64,000 nucleotides of DNA from a bacterium (GTDB taxonomy: Bacteria > Zhuqueibacterota > QNDG01 > JAGLOF01). The notes below the pieces were generated by a model that made no database searches, was not told the origin of the DNA, and saw nothing but the letters and a program-made list of their open reading frames with translations. The stretch spans positions 22,829-86,828 of the forward strand of contig JAGLOF010000013.1 in NCBI GenBank assembly GCA_023139105.1. Reading direction: 5' to 3'. The translations under genes were made by a program, and so were the position numbers. Below are positions 50,801-59,415 of this stretch, piece after piece; within the stretch, counting starts at the first letter, position 1, and each line of letters begins with the position of its first letter.

Positions 50801-53170
50801 CCGGCTGCCGGAATCATGGTCGTTGTAGGTGATCACCTGGATACAACCTATACTAATTTGCAGGGACAGTATCAATTCCAGATTCCTCTGGGCTGGACAG
50901 GTGCAATTACCCCTCAACACAATGACTGGTTATTTTCACCTACAGAACGTAATCTTACTTCAGTAGATCAACATATAGGTGGAGAGAACTTTGTGGCCCT
51001 TGGGCCGTCCAGTCTTACTATTTCCGGAAAAGCATATTTCCAGGGTGGTAGCGAACCTATTGAAGGCGTTGTACTGCATTGGGGTGTTGAAGGTGATTCG
51101 ATTATTACAGGTGAAGACGGGGTCTATTCAATAACAGTTGCCAATGGTTGGAGCGGTACTGTGATGCCGGGTAAGTTGAATCATATATTTGATCCGGGTT
51201 CAAGAAGTTATTCCATATTAAGAAGTCATCAGGGAGATCAGGATTTCTGGGTTGAGGGTACACCTACAATTGCTATTACAGGTACTATCTCTGACAGAGA
51301 TGATAATGATCTGGAGAATGTGTGGGTAGTGTACTCTGCAACAGATTCTGTACAGACAGATGAAAACGGTAGTTATACTATTGTTGTTCCTTATGCCTGG
51401 TCGGGCACTGTCATGCCTCATTCGGATGGCGTTCTCTATGATCCGCCTTCCCGGAGTTATAGCATTATAAAGACCAATCAGACAGATCAGGATTTTACAA
51501 ATCTCGGCCCGGCTAATATAAGTATATCGGGACGCTTGTATTTCCATCCCGGGAATGAGCCCATTGAAGGTGCGGTTCTGCGTTGGGGTGTTGACAGTGA
51601 CTCGGTATTCACTGATGCAGCCGGTCAATATGTTATACAGGTTGCAAATGATTGGAGCGGTACGATCATTCCCGAAAAAGCAGGTTTCAACTTTGAACCG
51701 TCATTCAGGCCCTATACACATATAGTCTCCCATCTTACCGGCCAGGATTTCTGGGTAAATGCACCTGCTACGGTGACAATATCAGGCTTTGTTACAGATA
51801 ATAATGATGAGCTGCAAGAAGATGTTATATTGAAATATTCAGAAGCAGACTCGGTGTTGACAAATGAAGACGGAGAGTATACTATAACAGTCTCTTATGG
51901 TTGGACCGGTACTGTAACGGCAATAAAGGGTAGTTGGCATATTGAGCCGGCCTCCCGTGATTACGAAGTGCTTGTTGCCTCCGTTTCAGATCAGGATTAT
52001 AAGCTCATGGGGCCATCTGCAATTCATATTACAGGTGAAGTTTTAACAGCGGCGGGTGCAGTTGTTGCCAATGCCACGGTATATTATGGGCTCACAGGAG
52101 ATTCAACGCTTACCGATAATAATGGTCTCTTTGACATTATTATAGGATATGGCTGGACAGGTTCTATCAGACCTGAAAAAGAAGGATCGGCATTTTCACC
52201 GCCAATACGTAATTTTACAGATGTTCAACATGATTGGACAGGTCAGGATTTTACTGCCTATCCGGAAGATGCTCCGAGAGTATTGATAGTATCCTCTGAA
52301 GTAGAAGCTGATCTGGTCGTCGTACTAAATGAGCTTGAATATTATCAGCGTAAAATGACAGATCTTCCAACAGATGTGGCTACCTATGATCTGATTATCT
52401 TTGCAGATTCTGGCTCAGCCAGGCCAGGACAGTTGCCTATTATTCCCGGTTATGTTTCCGGTGGCGGTGCCGTTGTTCTTATGAATGACACACCTATGCA
52501 CCTGGCTGATGCGGGATTAGATCTCAGCAGTATATCCAGCTGGTTTGGTGCCTCGCTACAGATGCACATTCTCTCGGGAGATGCATCTCTCAGTGTTGGC
52601 CAGCCTTTTGGTGCGGCATTGGCCGAGAATGATGTACTGGTAACATTGGATAATGATACTGCCTATGCAGTGGGCAGCCTGGAAGACGATGTCATCCGCC
52701 TTGGTAGCTGGAATGCTGAGACCGATGCCTGGCAGTCTTATATCCGTGTGTATAACAATGGCAAGATAGGATATTGGTCAAAGCTGGATTTAAGTGTAGC
52801 AGAAAATACAGCACTATTTTCTGCAATGCTTGAGTGGTGTATTGATATGGAAACAGCAGTTGAAAAAGATGTTGATGAGATTATAACTCCTGATAGTTTC
52901 AAACTGTTGCCGGCATATCCCAATCCTTTTAATCCGACAACTACTGTAAGTTATATGGTTGCTGAGGCCGGCAGGGTGAAACTTGAGGTCTTTGATATGA
53001 GTGGCAGGTGCGTGGCTGTGCTGGAAGATGCCATGAGATCAGTGGGTGCTTACAGATTAATGTGGCATGCTAAAGACCAGAACGGCAATGCTGTGGCCAG
53101 CGGTATGTACTTTATCAGGATGACGGCCGGCAGGCATGTTGAAATTCAGAAATTGATATTCCTTAAATAA
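47882..53170 (+). CDS. Giant surface protein, 12 WSG repeats, sorting domain
   Basis: 1762 aa. After a signal peptide (VLAVFLLTGSGLFAQ), residues about 30-454 form an SBBP-type beta-propeller (GDAVAYDGSGGVYAAGVF). Residues 455-1463 are 12 tandem repeats of 83-85 aa with the pattern ISG...TD.dG.Y.i.VPyxWSGTv.P...G..F.P..R.Y......QDF. They resemble carboxypeptidase-regulatory/SdrD-B-type beta-sandwiches. Residues about 1464-1660 look like a ThuA/glutamine amidotransferase-like domain (YDLIIFADSGSARPGQL). The last 88 residues are a type IX-like sorting domain (YPNPFNPTTTVSY). GGAGG precedes ATG 47882. It is probably a long surface stalk or adhesin. Confidence 0.8.
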   Translation: MQIQRFNCHRSLRYKKSTILCVLAVFLLTGSGLFAQALTPTWVRQAQGSNDDRGDAVAYDGSGGVYAAGVFHDTFTFDAGGANEVVMTDALAGMDAYIAHYSADGTFNEAIQIVLANNIQIRSMVFDTAMNLVIGGRLSGVAVFGTGQGNETSVTSTGTIDAFIARYDADGVLEWVQLYGEGEDEEGLDVAVNSSGHAVLGGEMPQADGSSYMFVASYDDSGTLNWSIDAGPESGYNYRSAASVAIDEAGNVSVISQQSPSSGLLTDSYITLRKYDNTGSLIWDAPLLGHLPGPIAFNGNDLIASTREIDTYVLGQDTESDFHLQYFSVDGSMLWTDRGSGALNDRTTDIFVDDDYIYFTGYFQDDLTLGEDQLNETTLNAGDLYSIFTAKYHKDGLLYWLQHIGDNELDNHYALAVEEGKMVMLGGFYPDIVIGAETLTSAGATDVFLAQFEIMDPVISGIVFFYPSHVRMQDVNIAFSGLGSMLTDSEGMYSFEVPYGWSGTTTPTATGFTFDDTSHSYVNVIEDQIVRDFWEEGDPVVQFSGRVAFSPSDVPMENVLLTFSNGGGTVLTDTLGRYEMQLPYLWAGMVVPELSSFVFDPLDRTNDPLTEYLYDQDFVVYSDAEVELSGKVYFSPGGEAVDEVLISASGTEITMTTGEDGLFSFYVPYRWSGQLTASKEGYDFDPSFRPFDELITNNDDQDFWVAGKPIVTIAGRLLGLSGQGIEGATVNNGDGLAVTTDADGEYEFEVPYVWTGTITPSFGDYIFDPPSREYISIKVDSLDHDYQTLGPANIDISGKIEDPEGSGVDAVTLNYGVDLSTQTDEDGLYTITVENGWSGQVSVEKADFIFTPIMKTYASLDTHQVNQDYAMLGPANVVISGHALNTAGEGIDSVRLTYGTPVDTAYTDVAGVYSITVPFDWSGSIIPFKEGHEFTPDQRSYSNLRNHRADQDFNLTGTPMFDISGEITMHSSGPAAGIMVVVGDHLDTTYTNLQGQYQFQIPLGWTGAITPQHNDWLFSPTERNLTSVDQHIGGENFVALGPSSLTISGKAYFQGGSEPIEGVVLHWGVEGDSIITGEDGVYSITVANGWSGTVMPGKLNHIFDPGSRSYSILRSHQGDQDFWVEGTPTIAITGTISDRDDNDLENVWVVYSATDSVQTDENGSYTIVVPYAWSGTVMPHSDGVLYDPPSRSYSIIKTNQTDQDFTNLGPANISISGRLYFHPGNEPIEGAVLRWGVDSDSVFTDAAGQYVIQVANDWSGTIIPEKAGFNFEPSFRPYTHIVSHLTGQDFWVNAPATVTISGFVTDNNDELQEDVILKYSEADSVLTNEDGEYTITVSYGWTGTVTAIKGSWHIEPASRDYEVLVASVSDQDYKLMGPSAIHITGEVLTAAGAVVANATVYYGLTGDSTLTDNNGLFDIIIGYGWTGSIRPEKEGSAFSPPIRNFTDVQHDWTGQDFTAYPEDAPRVLIVSSEVEADLVVVLNELEYYQRKMTDLPTDVATYDLIIFADSGSARPGQLPIIPGYVSGGGAVVLMNDTPMHLADAGLDLSSISSWFGASLQMHILSGDASLSVGQPFGAALAENDVLVTLDNDTAYAVGSLEDDVIRLGSWNAETDAWQSYIRVYNNGKIGYWSKLDLSVAENTALFSAMLEWCIDMETAVEKDVDEIITPDSFKLLPAYPNPFNPTTTVSYMVAEAGRVKLEVFDMSGRCVAVLEDAMRSVGAYRLMWHAKDQNGNAVASGMYFIRMTAGRHVEIQKLIFLK

Positions 53171-53548
53171 AATTTAGATTATTTGTATGCAGAAAGGCCC
53201 CTGATTCCCAGGGGCCTTTTTTTTATGGTAAAGCCCCCGGGGTTTTTCTCCCGGCCCGGGGGTACCACTACAGAGAACAAAGAGCATCTCTACACGGAGA
53301 AACACGGAGAAGAGTAGGAAAAGAGATAGAGATTAGCAACGAACAAGACTAACAATAGAGAAATAGTGTACAAAGCTCCAGGGGGGCAAAATTCCAAATT
53401 AATATAATTTCCAGTAGAGGCGCAAATAAATAATATTAGGCACGATATATGCTTGGAAGGTGTCGTATGTCCGGAAGTGCTGCACTCCGTTCATTTTAAA
53501 ACATTATTAAAGATAATTTCACCTTTCCCTTTCATTTTGGAGGATTTT
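53171..53548. other. 378-bp intergenic region with terminator and repeats
   Basis: Contains a strong terminator, a CCCGGG palindrome (53232-53263) and the word block AGATTAGCAACGAACAAG to ATAGTGTA (53328-53370), shared with the 90-bp units at 59071 and 59244. No gene. Confidence 0.6.
53193..53224 (+). terminator. Strong terminator after the first giant gene
   Basis: An 11-bp stem AAAGGCCCCTG/CAGGGGCCTTT with a 5-nt loop and eight T. The same stem recurs after the second giant gene. Confidence 0.92.
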
Positions 53549-56500
53549 ATGAAAAACTCTCCCTGTTATCTGTTTGTTCGTTTTTTCTGGATTGCACTGG
53601 CTTTAACTTTTTTTGGTTTTGCTATACCCAAGGCTTTTCCATCAACTATTCCTGAGTGGGTGTTGCAAGAAGGATTAAACACTAGTAATTCGGTTATGGC
53701 TACAAAGATTGATGCCCAGAATAATTTTTATATTTTTGGAATTTTTGCAGATAATCCGGCTACATTTGGCATTGGGCAGACAAATGAGACTACACTTGTA
53801 GATGATGAAGATGATTTGCCATTTGGTGATTTTTACCTGGTTAAGTATAACTCTCAAGGCAAACTTCAATGGGCCAGAAATATGAAAGTACAGGCATATT
53901 TTTGGGCTTGTAATTACGCATGGATTGATGATGATTTAAATGTGTATTTGACAGGTGTAATATCCACATTCCAAACAATATTCGGTGTAGATGTACCCAA
54001 TGAAACAGCGTTAGATGTGAATGGTCTTGAGGATATTTTTGTTGCAAAGTATGCAGTTGATGGTAATTTAATATGGGCTAAGAATTTTAATGATATAAAT
54101 GTCCCGGGAGAACTTCCTGATTCCATGCCTTATGATATAGAAGGGGATTCTGATGGTAATGTTTATATTGCCGGTTATTGGCGGCATTTACCGCATGCTA
54201 CGCCTTCAAAACTTGGTGATTTTATTATAATTAAACTGGATAAAGACGGGAATACCCTGTGGCAGTATGTTGACGATTCCGAACCTTATGTTGAGACTAC
54301 CGGTAAACAGATAGTTATCAATACCAATTACATAGAAGTCTTAGACAAGCAAAACCGTATAAGACAGATAGGCAAGGATGGTCAGCCGATATCGATTTAT
54401 GATATTCCGGTTGTAGATTTACAACGGATCAAACTTGTCGGTAATGGTGATTATTATGTGATAAAGAATATTTCCACGACGACTCCTTATGAGGTCGCAT
54501 TGTGTAAATATAATGTTAATGAAGGTCTGTTATGGAAGGTTAATGCAAAAAGCCTTATTTGTCTACCCATTTTTGATAAAGTTGAGATAGATAATGATCG
54601 TAATATCCACATACTGGGGAACTATGACGGATATATTGATCTGGTTGATGGAAAGGGGAGAGAATTTTTTCTTCAATGTGGAATACCGTCGGCTTTTGTA
54701 GGAGTTTTTGATGAAGACGGCAACTGTTTAAGCGCGGAATCCATGGATCTTTTTCCTGTTGATTATTGGACACTGGCACCGGAGCGAGGTCTTTCTTATT
54801 CTGTGGGATATCAGAAAGAAGATTTTACATTAAACGGACAAAATTATCCGCTGAATGCAGATAGAAAACTATGTATCACACGGCTCAATCGTGGCAATAC
54901 CTCCTGGGTTTCGGGAGTAACATTTTTTTATCCAAGTCACAAAATGATAACAGGTACAGAGATTGTCGTTGAGTCAGTTGGTTGTGCATTAGCCGACAGT
55001 ATAGGCTATTACCAAATTCCAGTACCTCAAGACTGGAGCGGCACTGTTACTGCCGCGCATGGTGATTATACATTTGAACCAAATTCCCGTGAATTGATAG
55101 ATGTAACTGAAGATACAGGTCAGCAGGACTTCTGGGTGTTAACGCCTCAGATGGAATATTCAGATCCCGGCATTGACTTTCATCTTATGCAGGATGAATC
55201 TGATGAAATTGAATATATAATCTCCAATACTGGCGCAGCTGAGCTAGTCTGGAGTATTGCTGAAGAACATACGGCTCTGCTTTTTGACGGTGTTGATGAC
55301 TGTGTAGTTGTTGAAGATAATGACGGGCCATTGGATGATATATCCGCTGCCATTACAGTGGAGGCGTGGATAAAACCACTGGAATATTCTACATACAACT
55401 ACATCATACACAGATCTGACAATCAGGAGAATGACTGCTTTGCAGTGTCAATAGATAAGGACAGTCAAAATATTGTATGGAATGTAAATAATAATATATT
55501 ACAAGCCGGTAGGGCATGTCTAAATAGTTATACGCATGTGGCCGCAAGTTATGACGGCAGTATGATGCGCGTCTATGTCAATGGAATGGCCTGTGATTCT
55601 CTTAAAGTAGCTACCACACTGGCTGTCACGGATTCAGATCTGTATATTGGCAATAATAATGTATTTACTAAAGCCTTTAGTGGTGAGATTGATGAGTTGC
55701 GTATATGGAATTGTCTCCGCACAGCTGCGCAGGTTGTTGAGGGAATGCACCGCATATATAATGCAGAAGAAGACGGGCTTGTGGCTTGCTGGAGTTTCAA
55801 TGAGGGCAGTGGTACAGAGGCAGCCGATGAGAGTGGAAACGGCCTGACTGCCCGTTTAGGCAAGGCCAGCGGCGCAGGTGTACCGGAGTGGCATATAGAG
55901 CTTGACATGGACTGGCTGCAGCTGCAGCCCGGGTCAGGGAATATATCAGTAGATAAGTCCGGCTCTATTCAATTGAATGTGTCTACAGAAAATTTGGCGA
56001 CAGGATATCACCGCTGCGATATGTTAATCACATCCAATGACCCTTTTATTCCTGAGCTGCGTATACCGGTCAATCTGGAGGCTTGTAATAATCCGGTATT
56101 ATCGGGCAGGCTATTCTATACTGTGGGTGATGACCCTGTTCTGCATGCTAGTGTTAATGTAAGCGATCATGGTGATATAGAAACAGATGATGAAGGCCGG
56201 TTTACAGTTGAGCTTGATTATGGCTGGTCAGGAAGCATCAGACCTTCAAAAACCGGGCATTCATTTGATCCTGTCCTTCGCAGTGCCAGAAATTTACGCT
56301 ATGATATGTCTGGTCAGGATTTTTATGTTACAGGTGCTGATACCGTGTCTGTATCAGGTCATATAATCGGGAAGACGGGCAATGCATTGGTCGGCGCAAT
56401 TGTATATTATGGCAGCAGTGATTCTGTAATAACAGACCAGAATGGTATATATGCATTTTCAAAGCCGCATGGTTGGAGCGGCACAGTACGTCCTGTTAAG

Positions 56501-59011
56501 AACGATTATCTGTTCGACCCCCCTGTATTTCAATGTGATGCACTTAAAAAAGATGTTGTCGATCTGGATTTTAATTCTCTGGGGCCGGCTGCCATTAAGA
56601 TTTCGGGGAAGGTGTGCGATGCAGATGATACGGGAATGGCGGGTATTTATCTAAGCTACAGCAATAGCGATACTGTGCAAACAGATGCAGAAGGAGAGTA
56701 TTTAATTACTGTAGTCAATGGCTGGGCCGGTGAAGTAAAACTACTGCTTGAAGGATATAAGTTTGATATAAGTTCACGCATATATGAACAGCTTTATTGT
56801 CATCAGAAGGATCAGGATTACAGAATATTGGGGCCGCTTCAGGTGAAAATAGCCGGGCAGGTTCAATTTGAAGATGGAGCAGGTGTTGATGGTACTGCAA
56901 TTCAATACGGTGATCCCATGGAGCAGGTAGAGGCTGATTCGCTGGGACATTATGAAATAACAGTTCCCTATGGATGGAACGGTCGTATAGAGCCAGGGCG
57001 ACGTGGATTTGTGTTTGATCCGTTATATAGAGAATATGAGTCGCTGGATTCTCATCATCTTAATGATAATTATATGGTCTCAGGCACTCCAATGATGGAG
57101 ATCACCGGTGATCTCCGTTATTTGGATGGATCGGCCGCCGCTTTTATTCCTATATATTATGGAGATGAGGGCGATTCGATCCGGAGTCGTACTGACGGAT
57201 CTTATCGTATAAAGGTTCCGTTGAATTGGAGCGGTGACCTTGTTCCCTATTCTGACAGTTTGTTGTTTAATCCGTCGAAATATAGAATCAAAAATATCAT
57301 AGATTTTATGGATTTGAAAGATTTTAAAATAATGGGGCCGGCTGATATAATGATATCCGGCAAGGTCTGTTTTGATTCCGATGGGACGGTCATTGAAGGT
57401 GCTGTATTACACTGTGATCCGGCAGTGGAGCAGGATTCAGTACTTACAGGAACTGATGGTTGTTATACATTGGTAGTGCCCAATGGGTGGAGCGGAAGTG
57501 TAAATATATCCAAGATCAACCACACATTCAATCCAACTAAGAAAAATTATACAGATCTTCGAGTACATATGGAGAATCAGAATTTTACAGCTCATGGCGG
57601 CAAGCTTGTTACCGTACATGGCAGAGTATTCCACAGTAGCGGAGAAGGTGTTGCTGATGTGGCCTTGTATTCCAGTGCAGATGATTCTGTCGTGACTGAT
57701 TCACAAGGATATTATTATTTTCTCCTGCCATATGCATGGAGCGGCACCGTGTATCCGGGACAACATCGTTGGCTCTTTACTCCTGAATCTCGTCAGTACA
57801 ATGTACTCACTGATACACTGGATGGTCAGGATTTTGAAATTACAGGTCCGGCATATTATACGCTATCGGGCAGGGTGACAATGAGTAACGGAGATCCTGC
57901 GGCAGAGACAGTAGTTGAGATTAGTAATTTTAGAGAGATTGAGTTATTTACAGATTTTGACGGCATGTATTCTGTTGATGTGCCCAATCAGTGGACAGGT
58001 AGCATTAAAATTCCTTTAACAGATGATATCCTTGTTCGTCCCGGGCATCGGACATTCCGAAACGTTAATCAATCCTGGACAGGACAACATTTTAAGGTGT
58101 TTCCTGATTGTGATGAGATAGCAATGGTGCTTGCCTATGAATATCCGGCTGAAATAGTTAATGTTCTTGATAAAAAGAATATGTATGCAGATATAAGCAG
58201 GATTCCCGGACGAACCCTATCTGACTATAAGTTGGTAATATTTACAGATTCATCTTCGGCAAATGCAGATCAATGTGCCCGTATTCCAGCTTTGCTTGAT
58301 CGCGGAGGTGCTGCAATCATGATGGGTGCATCACCATATCTTATGGCAGATTTAGACAGTACTCTAGCTGCACTTGATCCATGGTTTCCAGCATCAACAT
58401 TTGATGCTGTGCAGGACAAAATGGCAATAACGGCTATTGATGGCCCGCTGGGCAGTGCCTTGGCACTCGATCTGGAGTTATTAAACAATCCTGTTGATAT
58501 TGGCTATGGCATACGGAACTTGCATCCAAATGCATTGCATCTGTCTGTATGGAATGATACCGGGGTGCTATATCATGCAGTTGGCGTTGAAGCTGGTGGT
58601 GGTAAGGTCGCCTATTTTTCATGTCTTGATACTGAAAATGATGCGTGTATGACCTTGTTCAACTCAGTGATTGAATGGGCATTGAATGATGAGGCAACAG
58701 CTGTTGACGAGCTGCCGCTCATGACATTGCCGGATAGATGTGTAATGCATCCGGCTTATCCTAATCCTTTCAATCCTTCTACAGTGTTAAGCTATGCATT
58801 GCCGCAAGCATCTCATGTAAGACTGGCTATATATGATATTTCGGGGCGTTGCATCATAGTACTTGAAGACAGGATGAAGAGTGCGGGCCGTCATTTATAT
58901 ACATGGAGAGCCACAGACGCTGATGGAATTCGTGTTGCCAGCGGTATTTATCTCTGCAGGCTGTGTGCCGGTGATGCTGTGAAAACGCAGAAGATTATTT
59001 TGATGAAGTAG
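53549..59011 (+). CDS. Giant surface protein, 9 WSG repeats plus LamG, sorting domain
   Basis: 1820 aa, a paralogue of the upstream giant. Order: signal peptide, SBBP-like propeller (to about 450), one WSG repeat, a BACON-like sandwich into which a LamG/concanavalin domain is inserted (about 573-780; TALLFDGVDDCVVVEDN, GEIDELRIWN), eight more WSG repeats (849-1515), a ThuA-like domain (YKLVIFTDSSSANADQ) and a type IX-like sorting domain (YPNPFNPSTVLSY). The LamG module may bind glycans or matrix. GGAGG precedes ATG 53549; a longer frame upstream lacks a signal peptide. Confidence 0.8.
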   Translation: MKNSPCYLFVRFFWIALALTFFGFAIPKAFPSTIPEWVLQEGLNTSNSVMATKIDAQNNFYIFGIFADNPATFGIGQTNETTLVDDEDDLPFGDFYLVKYNSQGKLQWARNMKVQAYFWACNYAWIDDDLNVYLTGVISTFQTIFGVDVPNETALDVNGLEDIFVAKYAVDGNLIWAKNFNDINVPGELPDSMPYDIEGDSDGNVYIAGYWRHLPHATPSKLGDFIIIKLDKDGNTLWQYVDDSEPYVETTGKQIVINTNYIEVLDKQNRIRQIGKDGQPISIYDIPVVDLQRIKLVGNGDYYVIKNISTTTPYEVALCKYNVNEGLLWKVNAKSLICLPIFDKVEIDNDRNIHILGNYDGYIDLVDGKGREFFLQCGIPSAFVGVFDEDGNCLSAESMDLFPVDYWTLAPERGLSYSVGYQKEDFTLNGQNYPLNADRKLCITRLNRGNTSWVSGVTFFYPSHKMITGTEIVVESVGCALADSIGYYQIPVPQDWSGTVTAAHGDYTFEPNSRELIDVTEDTGQQDFWVLTPQMEYSDPGIDFHLMQDESDEIEYIISNTGAAELVWSIAEEHTALLFDGVDDCVVVEDNDGPLDDISAAITVEAWIKPLEYSTYNYIIHRSDNQENDCFAVSIDKDSQNIVWNVNNNILQAGRACLNSYTHVAASYDGSMMRVYVNGMACDSLKVATTLAVTDSDLYIGNNNVFTKAFSGEIDELRIWNCLRTAAQVVEGMHRIYNAEEDGLVACWSFNEGSGTEAADESGNGLTARLGKASGAGVPEWHIELDMDWLQLQPGSGNISVDKSGSIQLNVSTENLATGYHRCDMLITSNDPFIPELRIPVNLEACNNPVLSGRLFYTVGDDPVLHASVNVSDHGDIETDDEGRFTVELDYGWSGSIRPSKTGHSFDPVLRSARNLRYDMSGQDFYVTGADTVSVSGHIIGKTGNALVGAIVYYGSSDSVITDQNGIYAFSKPHGWSGTVRPVKNDYLFDPPVFQCDALKKDVVDLDFNSLGPAAIKISGKVCDADDTGMAGIYLSYSNSDTVQTDAEGEYLITVVNGWAGEVKLLLEGYKFDISSRIYEQLYCHQKDQDYRILGPLQVKIAGQVQFEDGAGVDGTAIQYGDPMEQVEADSLGHYEITVPYGWNGRIEPGRRGFVFDPLYREYESLDSHHLNDNYMVSGTPMMEITGDLRYLDGSAAAFIPIYYGDEGDSIRSRTDGSYRIKVPLNWSGDLVPYSDSLLFNPSKYRIKNIIDFMDLKDFKIMGPADIMISGKVCFDSDGTVIEGAVLHCDPAVEQDSVLTGTDGCYTLVVPNGWSGSVNISKINHTFNPTKKNYTDLRVHMENQNFTAHGGKLVTVHGRVFHSSGEGVADVALYSSADDSVVTDSQGYYYFLLPYAWSGTVYPGQHRWLFTPESRQYNVLTDTLDGQDFEITGPAYYTLSGRVTMSNGDPAAETVVEISNFREIELFTDFDGMYSVDVPNQWTGSIKIPLTDDILVRPGHRTFRNVNQSWTGQHFKVFPDCDEIAMVLAYEYPAEIVNVLDKKNMYADISRIPGRTLSDYKLVIFTDSSSANADQCARIPALLDRGGAAIMMGASPYLMADLDSTLAALDPWFPASTFDAVQDKMAITAIDGPLGSALALDLELLNNPVDIGYGIRNLHPNALHLSVWNDTGVLYHAVGVEAGGGKVAYFSCLDTENDACMTLFNSVIEWALNDEATAVDELPLMTLPDRCVMHPAYPNPFNPSTVLSYALPQASHVRLAIYDISGRCIIVLEDRMKSAGRHLYTWRATDADGIRVASGIYLCRLCAGDAVKTQKIILMK

Positions 59012-59034
59012 AATATTATACAGGATTTACCAGG

Positions 59035-59063
59035 AGGCCCCTGATTTCCAGGGGCCTTTTTTT
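59035..59063 (+). terminator. Strong terminator after the second giant gene
   Basis: A 9-bp stem AGGCCCCTG/CAGGGGCCT with a 5-nt loop and T-run, nearly the same as 53193-53224. Confidence 0.9.
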
Positions 59064-59070
59064 GTATAGC

Positions 59071-59160
59071 ATTGTCTACTGAAGACACTGAAATACATGG
59101 AAAAGATACAGAGATTCGCAACGAACAAAACGAACAAGATGAACAATAAAAAAATAGTGT
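59071..59160 (+). repeat. 90-bp repeat unit A
   Basis: Opens ATTGTCTACTGAAGACACTG, ends AAATAGTGT; about 90% identical to unit B. Confidence 0.75.
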
Positions 59161-59243
59161 ACTAAGCTCCCGGGCTATCTTTCCCGGCCCGGGGGTGCGA
59201 ACTGTATAACGGAACACAGATAATGCTGAGAAGAGCATAGAAC

Positions 59244-59333
59244 ATTGTCCACGGAAGACACTGAAATACACGGAAAAGATACAAAGATTAGCAACGAACA
59301 AAACGAACAAGACTAACAATAGAGAAATAGTGT
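59244..59333 (+). repeat. 90-bp repeat unit B
   Basis: Same length as unit A with about nine differences. A truncated relative lies at 53328-53370. Confidence 0.75.
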
Positions 59334-59415
59334 GTGAACTATATAATGGAACATAGATGACGTGGAGAAGATGGATAAGGGCAGATTTATCTTACCAGTG
59401 TTAATTTGATGATGG

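Larger units (their letters stand above)
59012..59415. other. 404-bp intergenic region with repeat units
   Basis: Contains a terminator, two 90-bp units and a CCCGGG palindrome (59166-59197). The genes on both sides converge here, so no promoter is expected. No gene. Confidence 0.6.

Noticed and set aside
53453..53548. Extension of the 1820-aa protein to an earlier Met
   Set aside because: ATG 53549 has GGAGG and a signal peptide; the added part has neither.
48000..59000. Short spaced repeats inside the giant genes, considered as CRISPR
   Set aside because: The repeats are 250-bp coding units with protein-level similarity, not short direct repeats with spacers.
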